Of a stretch of 64,000 nt of DNA, positions 36,611-44,860 are shown in pieces. The translations under genes were made by a program, and so were the position numbers. The stretch covers positions 1-64,000 of the forward strand of contig JACCWM010000186.1 in the NCBI GenBank assembly GCA_013697635.1, read 5' to 3'. The notes under the pieces are model-generated. The model was not told the DNA's origin, did no database searches, and worked only from the letters and a program-made list of their open reading frames with translations. The stretch's first letter is position 1. Each line of letters opens with the position of its first letter. Source of the stretch: Lujinxingiaceae bacterium (GTDB taxonomy: Bacteria; Myxococcota_A; Bradymonadia; Bradymonadales; Bradymonadaceae).

Positions 36611-37402
36611 TTATGCGTCGTCGAGGGCGGGTTCCGCGAGGAACGGGGTGTTTTGGGGGTCGCCGAACTCCATGTCGACGGGTTCGGGCAGGCCGGCGCG
36701 TCGGCGGTTGGTGAGGCGGACACGGTCGGCGAGGTCGTCGCGCTCGATCAGGCGGAAGAGACCCTCGACGGCGGTGGTGAGTGCCTGGTAGGTGCGCCAG
36801 GACGAGGCGCGGATCTGGTCGCGGCGTGCTCGGGCGAGTTGGTCCTCGCGCACCTCGCGGCCAACGCCTTCGAGGGCCTCCTCGAGCTGCTTGTTCATCG
36901 TGCGCAGCTCGGCGGCCATCGCCTTGGTGTCGAAGATGGGCATGCCGGGGTGGGGGGTCTGGGTCAACTCGCGCTTTTCGAGGCGCATGGCGACGTTCTC
37001 GGCGTAGGGCACGAGGCGGTGGGGGGTGGTGGGCACCTGGTCGCTCAGGCCGAAGGTGGCGAGCACCGCGTTGCCGTAGCTCGCCTGAAGGCCATTGCGG
37101 TAGGCGCGAACGCGCTCGACCTTGGTGCCGAACACGTCGTCGCGCAGCGCGCGGGCTTCTTCGGTCTCGAGCTCGTCGAGCGCAAAGGCCATGTCGGCTG
37201 CGCGCTCCTCGCCCATCTTGCGCACCAGCGTGCGCCCGACCGCCGAGAAGAGCTCGCTCACCGTCACCCGCTCGAGTGGCTTGTCCTCATAGATCACCCG
37301 GACCACCTCGCCGGCCATCGGCACGAGGTGGTGGTCGATGGCATCCACGACATTTTGAATGATTCGCTCACGGTCCACAGTCGTCTTCGAAACACTGGTC
37401 AT
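36611..37402 (-). CDS. Unknown protein (263 aa)
   Basis: The 263-residue soluble, helical, highly charged protein has no membrane segment and no recognised domain. The ATG at 37402 is well supported by AAAGGAG six bases upstream, and a sigma-70-like promoter can be placed at 37517-37545. It contains a coiled-coil-like stretch at about residues 155-185 (MAAELRTMNKQLEEALEG). It points towards the vWA gene across the 513-base repeat region. Codon use is like the host genome, so it may be a resident gene rather than part of the island. Function unknown. Confidence 0.75.
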   Translation of the reverse strand: MTSVSKTTVDRERIIQNVVDAIDHHLVPMAGEVVRVIYEDKPLERVTVSELFSAVGRTLVRKMGEERAADMAFALDELETEEARALRDDVFGTKVERVRAYRNGLQASYGNAVLATFGLSDQVPTTPHRLVPYAENVAMRLEKRELTQTPHPGMPIFDTKAMAAELRTMNKQLEEALEGVGREVREDQLARARRDQIRASSWRTYQALTTAVEGLFRLIERDDLADRVRLTNRRRAGLPEPVDMEFGDPQNTPFLAEPALDDA

Positions 37403-37516
37403 CACTGGCTCCTTTGGGTGCCAAGCACACATACATCCAAGACGTACGGCGCGGATTGGGTTGACCAGAGTCGCCTCTCACTGCCTGGGCTCCTCCGTTG
37501 TTGATGCGATAAACCC

Positions 37517-37545
37517 AACTTAGCGGGTGAGATCGCGCGCTGCAA
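37517..37545 (-). promoter_or_regulatory. Candidate sigma-70 promoter for unknown gene
   Basis: On the minus strand TTGCAG (37545-37540) and TAAGTT (37522-37517) are separated by 17 bases, about 115 bases upstream of the well-supported start at 37402. Confidence 0.35.
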
Positions 37546-37608
37546 GCCGTTTTTTTCAGCGATCTGAACATCCGACGTTTTTTCCTGCGTCGTGGTGGTG
37601 ACGCCAGG

Positions 37609-37815
37609 CTATTCGACTTCGGCAGGGGCCTGGTCGTCGGCCGGGGCGGCGTCGGTCCCGGATACGAGGGTGACCCCGTCTTGACGGTAGTCGGCCTTGA
37701 GGCGGTCGAAGGTCGCGATGGGAGCGTCGCGCTCGCGGGTGAGCTGGCGGATCAGGTTTCGCTTTGTGCGAACCAGCGTTCGGCCGTGGATGCGGTCGCA
37801 GCGAAGGTCAGATCC
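37609..37815 (-). pseudogene. 3' remnant of an unidentified gene
   Basis: About 66 codons on the minus strand end at TAG 37611-37609 and show strongly GC-biased third positions like real host genes. The encoded tail reads RTKRNLIRQLTRERDAPIAT, then FDRLKADYRQDGVTLVSG and an Ala/Pro/Asp-rich end. Upstream of about 37815 the frame breaks down with no start codon, so the 5' part is missing. Family not recognised. It is probably a host gene cut by insertion or deletion at the island edge. Confidence 0.5.
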
Positions 37816-37956
37816 CCTGAGGGGGCTGGGGTGCCGGCGCGCGCAACCGGCTCGTATCGCTCGCTTACGGCAAGACCGTCATACTTATTGCGCGTAGTGC
37901 CCATCAGTGGCTAATAGGGCTGAGTCTTTAGACGATAGGATGACAGAGAGAATGCG

Positions 37957-38484
37957 ATGACCAGTTTCAAAGTGAAGAAAATCCAGACTCCGCTGTTCGG
38001 CGTGGTCGAGGCAACAAACAAAGATCCTTGGCACCAAGCCTTCTCGAATTCCGGCACGACAACGAACATCGAGTTAGATGACGATGCACTCGATTTCATC
38101 GCAGACGAACTTGAGCGGGACGCGGAGTGTCTCGCGAAGGACGCCGAGAGGTACGTTCGAGGACTGTACCGCGCGAAGACCCGCGGTATGGGGGGATCTC
38201 AGCTCGGTGACTTCGGAGAGGTGCTCGCACTCTTGCTAAATCTTGGAGACTGCCGCGAAGTCTTCCGCGTCGTTTCCTGGCAGCGGGGACAAGGGCAGCC
38301 GATCAAGGGCTCACGGTTTCCGCAGCCAGACTTCCTTGTCAAACAGGCGGGCAGCCTGTGTGCTCTCGAAGTCAAGTCGACAGAAGCGTTCAAATTCGTT
38401 GACCTGAGAGACACACCGAAGAAATGGACCCAGCTTAAACCATGTGGGGCGGTCGCTAAGTGTAGGTCAGAAGCACTTCTGTGA
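37957..38484 (+). CDS. Possible PD-(D/E)XK nuclease-like protein, 3' end probably lost
   Basis: The 175-codon frame has GDFGEVLALLL near residue 85 and PDFLVKQAGSLCALEVKST at about residues 125-143, a D...ExK pattern of the restriction-endonuclease fold. The sequence after about residue 160 (KPCGAVAKCRSEALL) looks unrelated and overlaps by 29 bases the 3' end of the converging nuclease gene, so the original C-terminus was likely replaced at about 38440. GC content is lower than in the flanks. A substrate cannot be given. Confidence 0.5.
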   Translation: MTSFKVKKIQTPLFGVVEATNKDPWHQAFSNSGTTTNIELDDDALDFIADELERDAECLAKDAERYVRGLYRAKTRGMGGSQLGDFGEVLALLLNLGDCREVFRVVSWQRGQGQPIKGSRFPQPDFLVKQAGSLCALEVKSTEAFKFVDLRDTPKKWTQLKPCGAVAKCRSEALL

Positions 38485-39376
38485 AGCTGCCGCCACGGAC
38501 GGCGCGGCGTATCTGTTTCCCATCAATTAGGACGACGAGCGTGGCCTCCTTTGAATCGCGCAACATCTCCTTGGTCACAGTGCTTGCGAACCCATTCCAT
38601 GAGACCAAGAATCCCAACCCGCAACGAGCGCTACGGTTCTTCAGCTTCTGCTGAAAAAGTACAAGCTCGTCCTTGCCGCACTTCGATGACCAGTTTTTGC
38701 ACTCGACCAGAAGCATCGCTGTCTCACGCTTGAGCCGAGCATCATCGCTGTTGTTCAGGATCGTGATGTCGATCTCTTCCGTCTGCGTGCGCAGACGCCC
38801 GTTGCTTCTCAGCCCATCGATCTGCTCGAACAGCCTGGCAACGAGCTCTTCGAGGCTCTTCCCCTTGTCGTCAGATGTCTTCGCGGTACTGACTGCGTCG
38901 AGTAGTGCATCCAGTGTCTGCTCACCCCAGCCCTCGATCCGGCGCGCCGCGGCCTCGACCATCTGCCCAGTGGCAAGAGCGATGGAGTCAGCCTCTTCCT
39001 CCAACAAGCGTTGTAATGCGGTCGCCACTTCATAGGCGTCACGCGCCGAGCGCTTGGGCAGGCCTCGAATAGTATAGTGGAGGGAGACATACGCACCGTC
39101 GTCATTCGAGTGCTCTAGTTCAACATCGCTGTGAGTTGACGCGCGTCGCTCGACTGCGCGGCGCACCAGCGATGCGTAATGCTCCAAGTTGAGAGGCAAG
39201 TACCAGTACTTTCGAGTCCACAAGAACTCGATGGTGGCGACCACTTCTTCGCCTTCACGTTGGAGGAATCCATCCCAGTCGACGTGTATAACACCATCGC
39301 GGAGTTCGCCCACGCCGACACGGACTCCCTCGGGGATTTCGGCGACGGGAATTTTGGCGAGGTCTGCCTTCTCCAC
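38456..39376 (-). CDS. Mrr-like restriction endonuclease
   Basis: The 306-residue protein has a C-terminal Mrr/PD-(D/E)XK domain at about residues 165-280: GKSLEELVARLFEQI, then EEIDITIL and MLLVECKNWSS, which supply the Glu, Asp and ExK residues. Its N-terminal 150 residues are of unknown type and may bind DNA or a partner. GTG 39376 is chosen because GAGGAG lies nine bases upstream and an in-frame stop precedes it. It is the last gene of a compact minus-strand cassette with the GTPase gene at its head, so it is a plausible effector nuclease. Confidence 0.75.
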   Translation of the reverse strand: MEKADLAKIPVAEIPEGVRVGVGELRDGVIHVDWDGFLQREGEEVVATIEFLWTRKYWYLPLNLEHYASLVRRAVERRASTHSDVELEHSNDDGAYVSLHYTIRGLPKRSARDAYEVATALQRLLEEEADSIALATGQMVEAAARRIEGWGEQTLDALLDAVSTAKTSDDKGKSLEELVARLFEQIDGLRSNGRLRTQTEEIDITILNNSDDARLKRETAMLLVECKNWSSKCGKDELVLFQQKLKNRSARCGLGFLVSWNGFASTVTKEMLRDSKEATLVVLIDGKQIRRAVRGGSFTEVLLTYT

Positions 39377-39401
39377 AAAGACAGGCTCCTCGTCGTCTCC
39401 G

Positions 39402-39490
39402 TTATCCTTCTTTGACGATTAGGACCTTGGCGTCAGCGAACTTGGTGTGATGACAGATTGCATTGAACGGCACTTCAATTGTTGGGGCGC
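39402..39490 (-). other. Short open frame between small island genes
   Basis: An open frame of 29 codons reads DGAPTIEVPFNAICHHTK, then FADAKVLIVKEG and a stop just before the Mrr-like gene. It has no ATG (a GTG lies inside), so it may be a fragment or a non-canonical small gene. Confidence 0.25.
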
Positions 39491-39493
39491 CAT

Positions 39494-39889
39494 CTAACTA
39501 TCGTCCTCAACCTTGCGGCGGATCCGAACCACGAGATTACGAACGACCATGTCGTCCTGCGAGGCACCGATCAACTCTGCGACCTGCGCCTCCATTGTAG
39601 CCCCTTCTATCAAGTCTGTATCCGAGGACAGTACCGACACCAGAGCATCGAACCCACGACGAGGTTGTTCTGTGAGCATGCACTTAACCACTCTGCGGTG
39701 AATTTCCTTCAGTCTGTTCTGTGTGAACCTATCCGTAACAGCGCCGCCAAAGGAGTGTGCGACCCGTTCAGCAAGGTCGTCTCGTCCTTTCAACATTGCT
39801 TTCAACCCGTCGGCGACGACCCGAGCGGTTCCAAGCGGGCCGGTCAGCTCTAGAGCGTAGGCATCGCCCTCAACCAACGCGCGCTGCAC
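39494..39889 (-). CDS. Unknown small island protein (131 aa)
   Basis: This helical 131-residue protein is not recognised. The frame is open upstream past GTG 39889 through TPSNQTKVDDAA and could begin earlier with a rare start (CTG), overlapping the preceding gene's end; no good ribosome site decides this. It lies in the cassette between the membrane protein and the Mrr-like nuclease and may be an adaptor. Confidence 0.55.
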   Translation of the reverse strand: MQRALVEGDAYALELTGPLGTARVVADGLKAMLKGRDDLAERVAHSFGGAVTDRFTQNRLKEIHRRVVKCMLTEQPRRGFDALVSVLSSDTDLIEGATMEAQVAELIGASQDDMVVRNLVVRIRRKVEDDS

Positions 39890-39924
39890 GGCGGCGTCAT
39901 CTACCTTGGTTTGGTTAGATGGCG

Positions 39925-40527
39925 TTATGTAACTTCCTGGCTCGCGAGCCAGATCAGTAACAGGATCAGGAACAGGGCCGCTCCTGCTATCATTAATAAA
40001 CGTCGAGAGATTCGCTTGGGGGCGCGCGACTTTTTTTTTTGAATTACTTGATGTTCCAAGGCGACTATGACTGGATTGTCTCCAGACAGCATGACCGATT
40101 TAAGCCGTGTCCGGGCCGCAGCGAGAAGATCCACGTCAGGATCATCGTTTCCGGCAAATGCGGATCTCCAGTCGGGCCCGAACGCCCGCACGACCTCAGA
40201 GCCCCATCCCGCTGGAACTTCAAGTGACGCAGTGTCGTCGTGTTCAGGCGAATGAAACCAGACCAGGAAATGAGCGACCGATCGTCCCGCCTCATCCTTG
40301 GCATCGACATCCTGAAATGCTGTTGCTATGAATGGATATTTTTTTCCGTTTGTGTGTAAGATGCCACCGATGTTTTTCGGATGGATGCTGGGTGTAATCC
40401 CGGAAAAAATTCCCTCGTGAAAATCGTACCACCATTCGATGACGGGAAGATTGGGGCGCAGAACAAAGCTGTAGTCCCATTTGTGCCCACGAGTCCGCCA
40501 CAGCAAACAGTCGAGATCGATTCTCAT
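39925..40527 (-). CDS. C-terminally anchored membrane protein of the GTPase cassette (200 aa)
   Basis: The 200-residue protein is soluble for about 175 residues and ends with a basic stretch (KKKSRAPKRISRR) and one hydrophobic helix (LLMIAGAALFLILLLIWLA), a tail-anchor layout with the bulk in the cytoplasm. The ATG at 40527 has GGGAGGT eight bases upstream. It lies 13 bases after the GTPase gene's stop. Family not recognised; the tryptophan-rich soluble part (RPNLPVIEWWYDFHEG) is probably the partner-binding domain. Confidence 0.65.
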   Translation of the reverse strand: MRIDLDCLLWRTRGHKWDYSFVLRPNLPVIEWWYDFHEGIFSGITPSIHPKNIGGILHTNGKKYPFIATAFQDVDAKDEAGRSVAHFLVWFHSPEHDDTASLEVPAGWGSEVVRAFGPDWRSAFAGNDDPDVDLLAAARTRLKSVMLSGDNPVIVALEHQVIQKKKSRAPKRISRRLLMIAGAALFLILLLIWLASQEVT

Positions 40528-40540
40528 TGAACGCACCTCC

Positions 40541-41636
40541 CTAATTCTGGTTCCTGAAGAATGCTTTTTGTGCATGAGGAGAGGCGAGTTCAGCACGCAT
40601 TGCAGCTGCCGATGCCTCTAGCACTTGTCCGCGCTTTGCGGCAGCTGCCTGCATTCCACGGAAGTACTCTGACCCTTTGTTCAACCCGTCCTTAAGTGCC
40701 AGCGCCTTCAAGAGTTGTGTGAGAACCTTGTATTTGGGCGGGAGGAAATCATCGAGCTTGTCTACAAAATCGACAATCGCCGCGAGGCGCTCCATGATCG
40801 CCCTGAGGTACCCGAAACCCTCTCCCTTCGCAGCCTTGTTCGCGAGTTCGGAGAGTACCGAGACCAGCGCTATGGGCGCGACCAACTGCAATCCGATGAA
40901 TTGATGAGCATCGACCACGCGCTCTCCGTCACCTTGAACTGACGAAAGTAGCAGGTACTGACTTCCAAATGATGGTGAATTGACTGCTTTAGCGACGCCT
41001 TCAAGTTGGTCTACTGCACCCCTCACAATTTCCTTACAAACGACCTCAGCCGAAACTTCTGGCGGGAGCAGATCTGCCTTAGAAATTGCGATGATCCACT
41101 GACGCGGAAAGGGCTCCAAGGGTTCCCCGTTGGCGGCGAAGTCATCTGATATCCGCCGTGCCTCTGTGCGGAACTGGTCAAGTAAATGGCGTACGTAAGG
41201 CATGCCTTCTTCGACGTACTTGATTCCATCAATAAGAAGAATGCCGACGTGGCAGGTTAGCAGCTTTGCGAGTGCATTTCGGCGGTGTGCCTTTTCAGAG
41301 GGGTCCTTTGCCATACTAACCCACCAGCTACCCGGGTAGTCGTACCAAACTACACGTAAGCCAGGCTCCGGGAGCCCACTAATCTTGAAACCGAATCGGA
41401 AATCTGAGAAATGCAGCGTCCCTTCTGGAAACTCGCCTTTCTCCAATCTCCAATCGATAATAGCGGGCAAGGAGTTGATTGCCTTTCGAGCTGTCCTCTG
41501 CCTCCAGTCGATATCCGTGTGCCTCTTCGAACGAATTGCGCTGCTGGTTTCCGTAGTAGCTCGCGAGTAGGGTTGTTTTGCCTGACGCTGTTGGACCAAA
41601 CAGCGCAATGCGGATCTCTGGGACATCATTTTTCAT
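40541..41636 (-). pseudogene. P-loop GTPase broken by a 7-bp tandem duplication
   Basis: The first part (ATG 41636) encodes GPTASGKTT (P-loop) and continues to RYYRLE. The rest continues in another frame with KGEFPEGTLHFSDFRFGF, DYPGSWW (switch II DxPG) and ISKADLL (G4 motif). At the frame change the plus strand reads CTCCAATCTCCAAT (41441-41454), an exact doubling of seven bases. Removing one copy joins both parts into one GTPase of about 360 residues related to the large GTPases of bacterial conflict systems. It heads the cassette with the membrane protein and Mrr-like nuclease. It may be a dead gene, a phase-variable switch or a sequence error. Confidence 0.8.
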
Positions 41637-41941
41637 GGTAATGCTCGAAGCTCGCGGTTTGCGATGGATATGAAGCGTTTGCGACAATGAACGTCGACGA
41701 GGTCAGATTGCGCTCAAGCTACCACCGTGAAAACGTCGCCGTCAATTTAGTTGACATGTCGCATCATGACGGAAACTCAATCTCGATGCTGCGCGGAGTG
41801 CGTGTCGGTCCCTTGACACCCCGACCTCACCGGGCGACGACCGACGGGCGCAAGGCCCGCGGCTGACTAGGTGCGCCTCACGGCGCAAGAGGCCGTTGGG
41901 GCTGGTCGGTTTTTTTTGACACCCCGACCTCCCTCCGACCA
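41637..41941. other. Island right boundary region
   Basis: This stretch contains a 16-base direct repeat TTGACACCCCGACCTC (41813-41828 and 41916-41931). Between the copies is GC-rich inverted-repeat sequence ending in a run of eight T (41909-41917), likely a terminator for the SDR gene or island operon. No gene is seen. Confidence 0.55.
41813..41931. repeat. 16-bp direct repeat pair
   Basis: TTGACACCCCGACCTC is present at 41813-41828 and exactly again at 41916-41931, at the right edge of the island. Confidence 0.85.
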
Positions 41942-42766
41942 TCACCGTTGCTCGCGCAGCCTTTGCTTGGCTTTGCGGCCCTTCTCGCTCAGATAGGGTT
42001 TGAGGCGTTGGCGGATGCCGGGGAAGAGGTAGCCGACGGTGGCGAGCAAGCCGCCCAGGGCCGGGAATTCGCGCTCAACCTTGCCATCGCGTGCGCAGGC
42101 CAAGATCATTGCGGCAACGTCGTCGGCGGAACACATCTTTTGGCTGAAGACGATGTCTTCAACCTCGTCGAGTTCATCCATGATGAAGCTCGTATCGATG
42201 GGACCAGGGCTGACGACACTGACGGTAATACCGCTGTCTTTTAGCTCTTGAGCCATCGCGTAAGTGAAGGCACGCAGGCCGAACTTGGTCGCCGAGTAGG
42301 TGGCGGCGCGGTCGAGCGGCACTTTTCCAGCCAGGCTCGCAACGTTGACGACAAAGCCTGCACTGCTTTCGCGAAGGTACGGTAAGGCCATGCACGTGAG
42401 GACGAGCGGGGCGCGCAGGTTTACGTCGACCATCGTCGCGATCTCGTCAACGCTTCGCTCCTCGAGTGGCCCACGAAAGTGAGCCCCGGCGTTGTTGACC
42501 ACACCGTCAAGGCCGCCGAAATGCTCGACGGTTGTTGCCAGAGCGTCACGCATGGCATTGGCGTCGCATACGTCGGCGGGCAAGATCAGCGCGCGCTTCA
42601 ATCCGGCCGCTGCTTCCTCGAGCGGGCCGGCGCGGCGCGCGATGAGCGCGACGTTGGCACCAGCCGCGTGAAAGGCGTGAGCGGTCGCGCGGCCAACGCC
42701 AAGAGAGGCGCCCGTGATCAAGACGGTGCGCCCGCGAAATTGCGAATCGGAGGAAGATGTCGCCAT
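41942..42766 (-). CDS. Short-chain dehydrogenase/reductase
   Basis: The 274-residue classical SDR has GASLGVGRA binding NAD(P), NNAG near residue 95, and the catalytic Ser (NVASLAG), Tyr and Lys (YSATKFG). The PGPID motif follows. The C-terminal tail is basic (SEKGRKAKQRLREQR) and its DNA is the right copy of the 35-base repeat. The ATG at 42766 has AAGGAG nine bases upstream. Substrate not predictable. It is transcribed away from the P-type ATPase. Confidence 0.93.
   Translation of the reverse strand: MATSSSDSQFRGRTVLITGASLGVGRATAHAFHAAGANVALIARRAGPLEEAAAGLKRALILPADVCDANAMRDALATTVEHFGGLDGVVNNAGAHFRGPLEERSVDEIATMVDVNLRAPLVLTCMALPYLRESSAGFVVNVASLAGKVPLDRAATYSATKFGLRAFTYAMAQELKDSGITVSVVSPGPIDTSFIMDELDEVEDIVFSQKMCSADDVAAMILACARDGKVEREFPALGGLLATVGYLFPGIRQRLKPYLSEKGRKAKQRLREQR
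41948..41982. repeat. 35-bp imperfect direct repeat, right copy (3' end of SDR gene)
   Basis: This copy lies inside the last codons of the SDR gene, as integration sites often do in gene 3' ends, and matches 36152-36186 in 32 of 35 positions. Confidence 0.6.
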
Positions 42767-42818
42767 CGATGAGACTCCTTTGGGCTGCCAGATCGGGTCT
42801 TTCTGATGGGTGGTGGCG

Positions 42819-42846
42819 TTGACCGGCACGATCGAGCGCTTATTGT
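42819..42846 (+). promoter_or_regulatory. Candidate promoter of P-type ATPase gene
   Basis: TTGACC (42819-42824) and TATTGT (42841-42846) are separated by 16 bases and lie 40 bases upstream of the GTG start. They match a sigma-70-type promoter. Confidence 0.4.
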
Positions 42847-42886
42847 GGCACCTAAGGCAACTTTGCCCCATCAAAAAAGGTGCTCC

Positions 42887-44755
42887 GTGCCCGCAGAGAC
42901 CGTCGATAAGGTCGTCAGTCGCTACCGCAAGGAACTCTACATTGCGGCGTTTACACTGGCGGCGCTGGCCACGCACCTGATCTTGCGCTTCGGGTTTCGA
43001 TCAGAGGGTTACCAAGACTGGCCACTGTTCACCGTGTTGGCCGTGGGCGGCGTGCCCTTGATTTGGGACTTCCTCAGAAAGATGGTCAAGGGACAATTCG
43101 GAGCAGACTGGCTGGCCGGTATCGCCATTGTCACCTCAATCTTGCTCGGTGAATATCTGGCGGGCTCGATCGTGGTCTTGATGCTCTCGGGTGGCGAGGC
43201 GTTGGAGGGCTATGCGGCCGGCCGAGCGTCGTCTGTGCTCAGGGCGCTGGCCAATCGCATGCCGTCGGTGGCCCACCGCAAGGTTGATGGCGTGCTGGTC
43301 GATATTGCCATCGACGAGGTCGAGGTCGGCGAGCTGCTCGTCGTTTTGCCTCACGAGACGTGTCCGGTCGATGGTGAGGTCGTCGAAGGCCACGGCGTCA
43401 TGGACGAGTCGTATCTCACCGGCGAGCCTTATACGATGTCCAAGGCACCGGGCTCGGAGGTGCTCTCGGGGGCGATCAACGGGGAGTCGGCGCTCACGAT
43501 CCGGGCCTGGCGAAAGGCCGTTGACTCGCGCTATGCGCGCATCATGGAGGTCATGCGTGAGTCCCAGCAGGGACGCCCGCGCATCCGGCGGCTGGCTGAC
43601 CAGCTTGGTGCCTGGTATACGCCGCTCGCGGTAACGATTGGCCTGCTTGCGTGGCTGATCAGCGGCGATCCTGTGCGTTTTTTGGCCGTGGTCGTCGTGG
43701 CGACGCCTTGTCCGCTGCTCATTGGCATCCCGGTGGCGATTATCGGCGCCATCTCACTTTGTGCCAAGCGGGGCATCATCATCAAAGATCCGCGCGTCTT
43801 GGAGCAATGCGACCGTTGTCACACGCTGATCGTGGACAAGACTGGCACGCTGACCTCGGGACGCCCGGTGCTCACCGACGTCGTGGTTGGCCCGGGATTT
43901 GAAAAGGCCGAGATCGTGCAACTCATGGCCAGCGCCGAGCGCTACTCCAAGCACCCGCTGTCCAAGGCCGTGGTCAATGCGGCCAAGGCGCAAGGTTTGA
44001 CGCTCGAGCCAGTCTCCGAGATAAGCGAGCGCCCGGGTCAGGGGCTGACGGGAAAGGTCGGCGGTCGCACCATTCACATCACGAGCCGCAACAAGTTGGC
44101 GGCCGCCGGTCATCGCGCCTTTGAGCAGCTGCCTGCGGCCGAGGCCGGCCTTGAGTGCGTCGTACTCGTCGACGACGCCTACGGTGCAACGTGCCGCTTT
44201 CACGACGAGCCTCGCGCCGAGGGCCGCGCCTTCATTGCCCACCTGGGTCCGCGCCACGCTTTTGATCGCATCCTGCTCGTCTCGGGCGACCGTCAAAGCG
44301 AGGTCGCCTATCTGGCGGGCAAAGTCGGCATCGAGATCGTGTATGCCGAGCAGAGCCCGGAGGACAAGGTGGCGATCGTGCGAGAGGAGAACAAGCGAGG
44401 GCCCACGCTCTTTGTAGGCGACGGGATCAACGACGCGCCGGCGATGACCATGGCGACGGTGGGCGTGGCCTTTGGGCAGGCCCACGAGATCACCAGTGAG
44501 GCGGCCGGCGCCGTCATCCTGGAGCCGTCGTTGATCAAGGTCGACGAGCTGTTGCACATCAGCAAGCGCATGCGTCGCATCGCTTTGCAAAGCGCGATAG
44601 GCGGCATCAGCTTGAGCGTTGTCGGCATGGGCTTTGCGGCCTTTGGCCTGCTGCCGCCCGTGGCCGGCGCGCTGGCCCAGGAGGGCATCGATCTCCTGGC
44701 CGTGCTCAATGCCCTGCGTATGGGAGTCAAACCCAAGGTGTTGAGCGACGTCTGA
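42887..44755 (+). CDS. P1B-type metal-transporting ATPase with TPC motif
   Basis: The 622-residue pump shows about six to eight membrane helices, the actuator TGEP loop (SYLTGEPYTM), the transport motif TPCPLLIGIP (about residues 274-283), the phosphorylation site DKTGTLT (Asp317), the HP motif (YSKHPLSKAV) and GDGINDAPAM (about 511). No N-terminal metal-binding domain is present. TPC instead of CPC or SPC places it in a less characterised P1B group. The GTG at 42887 is preferred for its A/G-rich site five bases upstream. It probably exports a transition metal. Confidence 0.93.
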   Translation: MPAETVDKVVSRYRKELYIAAFTLAALATHLILRFGFRSEGYQDWPLFTVLAVGGVPLIWDFLRKMVKGQFGADWLAGIAIVTSILLGEYLAGSIVVLMLSGGEALEGYAAGRASSVLRALANRMPSVAHRKVDGVLVDIAIDEVEVGELLVVLPHETCPVDGEVVEGHGVMDESYLTGEPYTMSKAPGSEVLSGAINGESALTIRAWRKAVDSRYARIMEVMRESQQGRPRIRRLADQLGAWYTPLAVTIGLLAWLISGDPVRFLAVVVVATPCPLLIGIPVAIIGAISLCAKRGIIIKDPRVLEQCDRCHTLIVDKTGTLTSGRPVLTDVVVGPGFEKAEIVQLMASAERYSKHPLSKAVVNAAKAQGLTLEPVSEISERPGQGLTGKVGGRTIHITSRNKLAAAGHRAFEQLPAAEAGLECVVLVDDAYGATCRFHDEPRAEGRAFIAHLGPRHAFDRILLVSGDRQSEVAYLAGKVGIEIVYAEQSPEDKVAIVREENKRGPTLFVGDGINDAPAMTMATVGVAFGQAHEITSEAAGAVILEPSLIKVDELLHISKRMRRIALQSAIGGISLSVVGMGFAAFGLLPPVAGALAQEGIDLLAVLNALRMGVKPKVLSDV

Positions 44756-44860
44756 TGGCGAGCGTCGGATCGGGCGCTTGTCTGGCCGCGGGCGCGCAGC
44801 TAGTTGACGTTCGGGCGCGACCGGGAGTAGGGTCGGCCTCCCTTTAATGAGGCTGCAGAA

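Larger units (their letters stand above)
37403..37956. other. Island left boundary region
   Basis: This stretch holds the promoter candidate of the unknown gene (37517-37545), then a 3' gene remnant on the minus strand (37609-37815), then low-information sequence up to the first island gene at 37957. A GGGG/CCCC hairpin at 37813-37824 marks the place where host-like coding sequence stops and sequence of different composition begins. Confidence 0.5.

Noticed and set aside
36119-37504. 461-codon plus-strand frame covering the palindromic blocks and the 263-aa gene
   Set aside because: It crosses non-coding repeats and lies antisense to a gene with a strong ribosome site; no domain is seen.
37752-37904. 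50-codon minus-strand frame starting ATG 37904
   Set aside because: It lies out of frame with the better-supported gene remnant, has no ribosome site and no recognisable domain; it probably arises by chance at the island edge.
36098-41982. Prophage or classical integrative element
   Set aside because: No integrase, transposase, phage structural or replication gene is visible, so only an island of unknown mobility is claimed.
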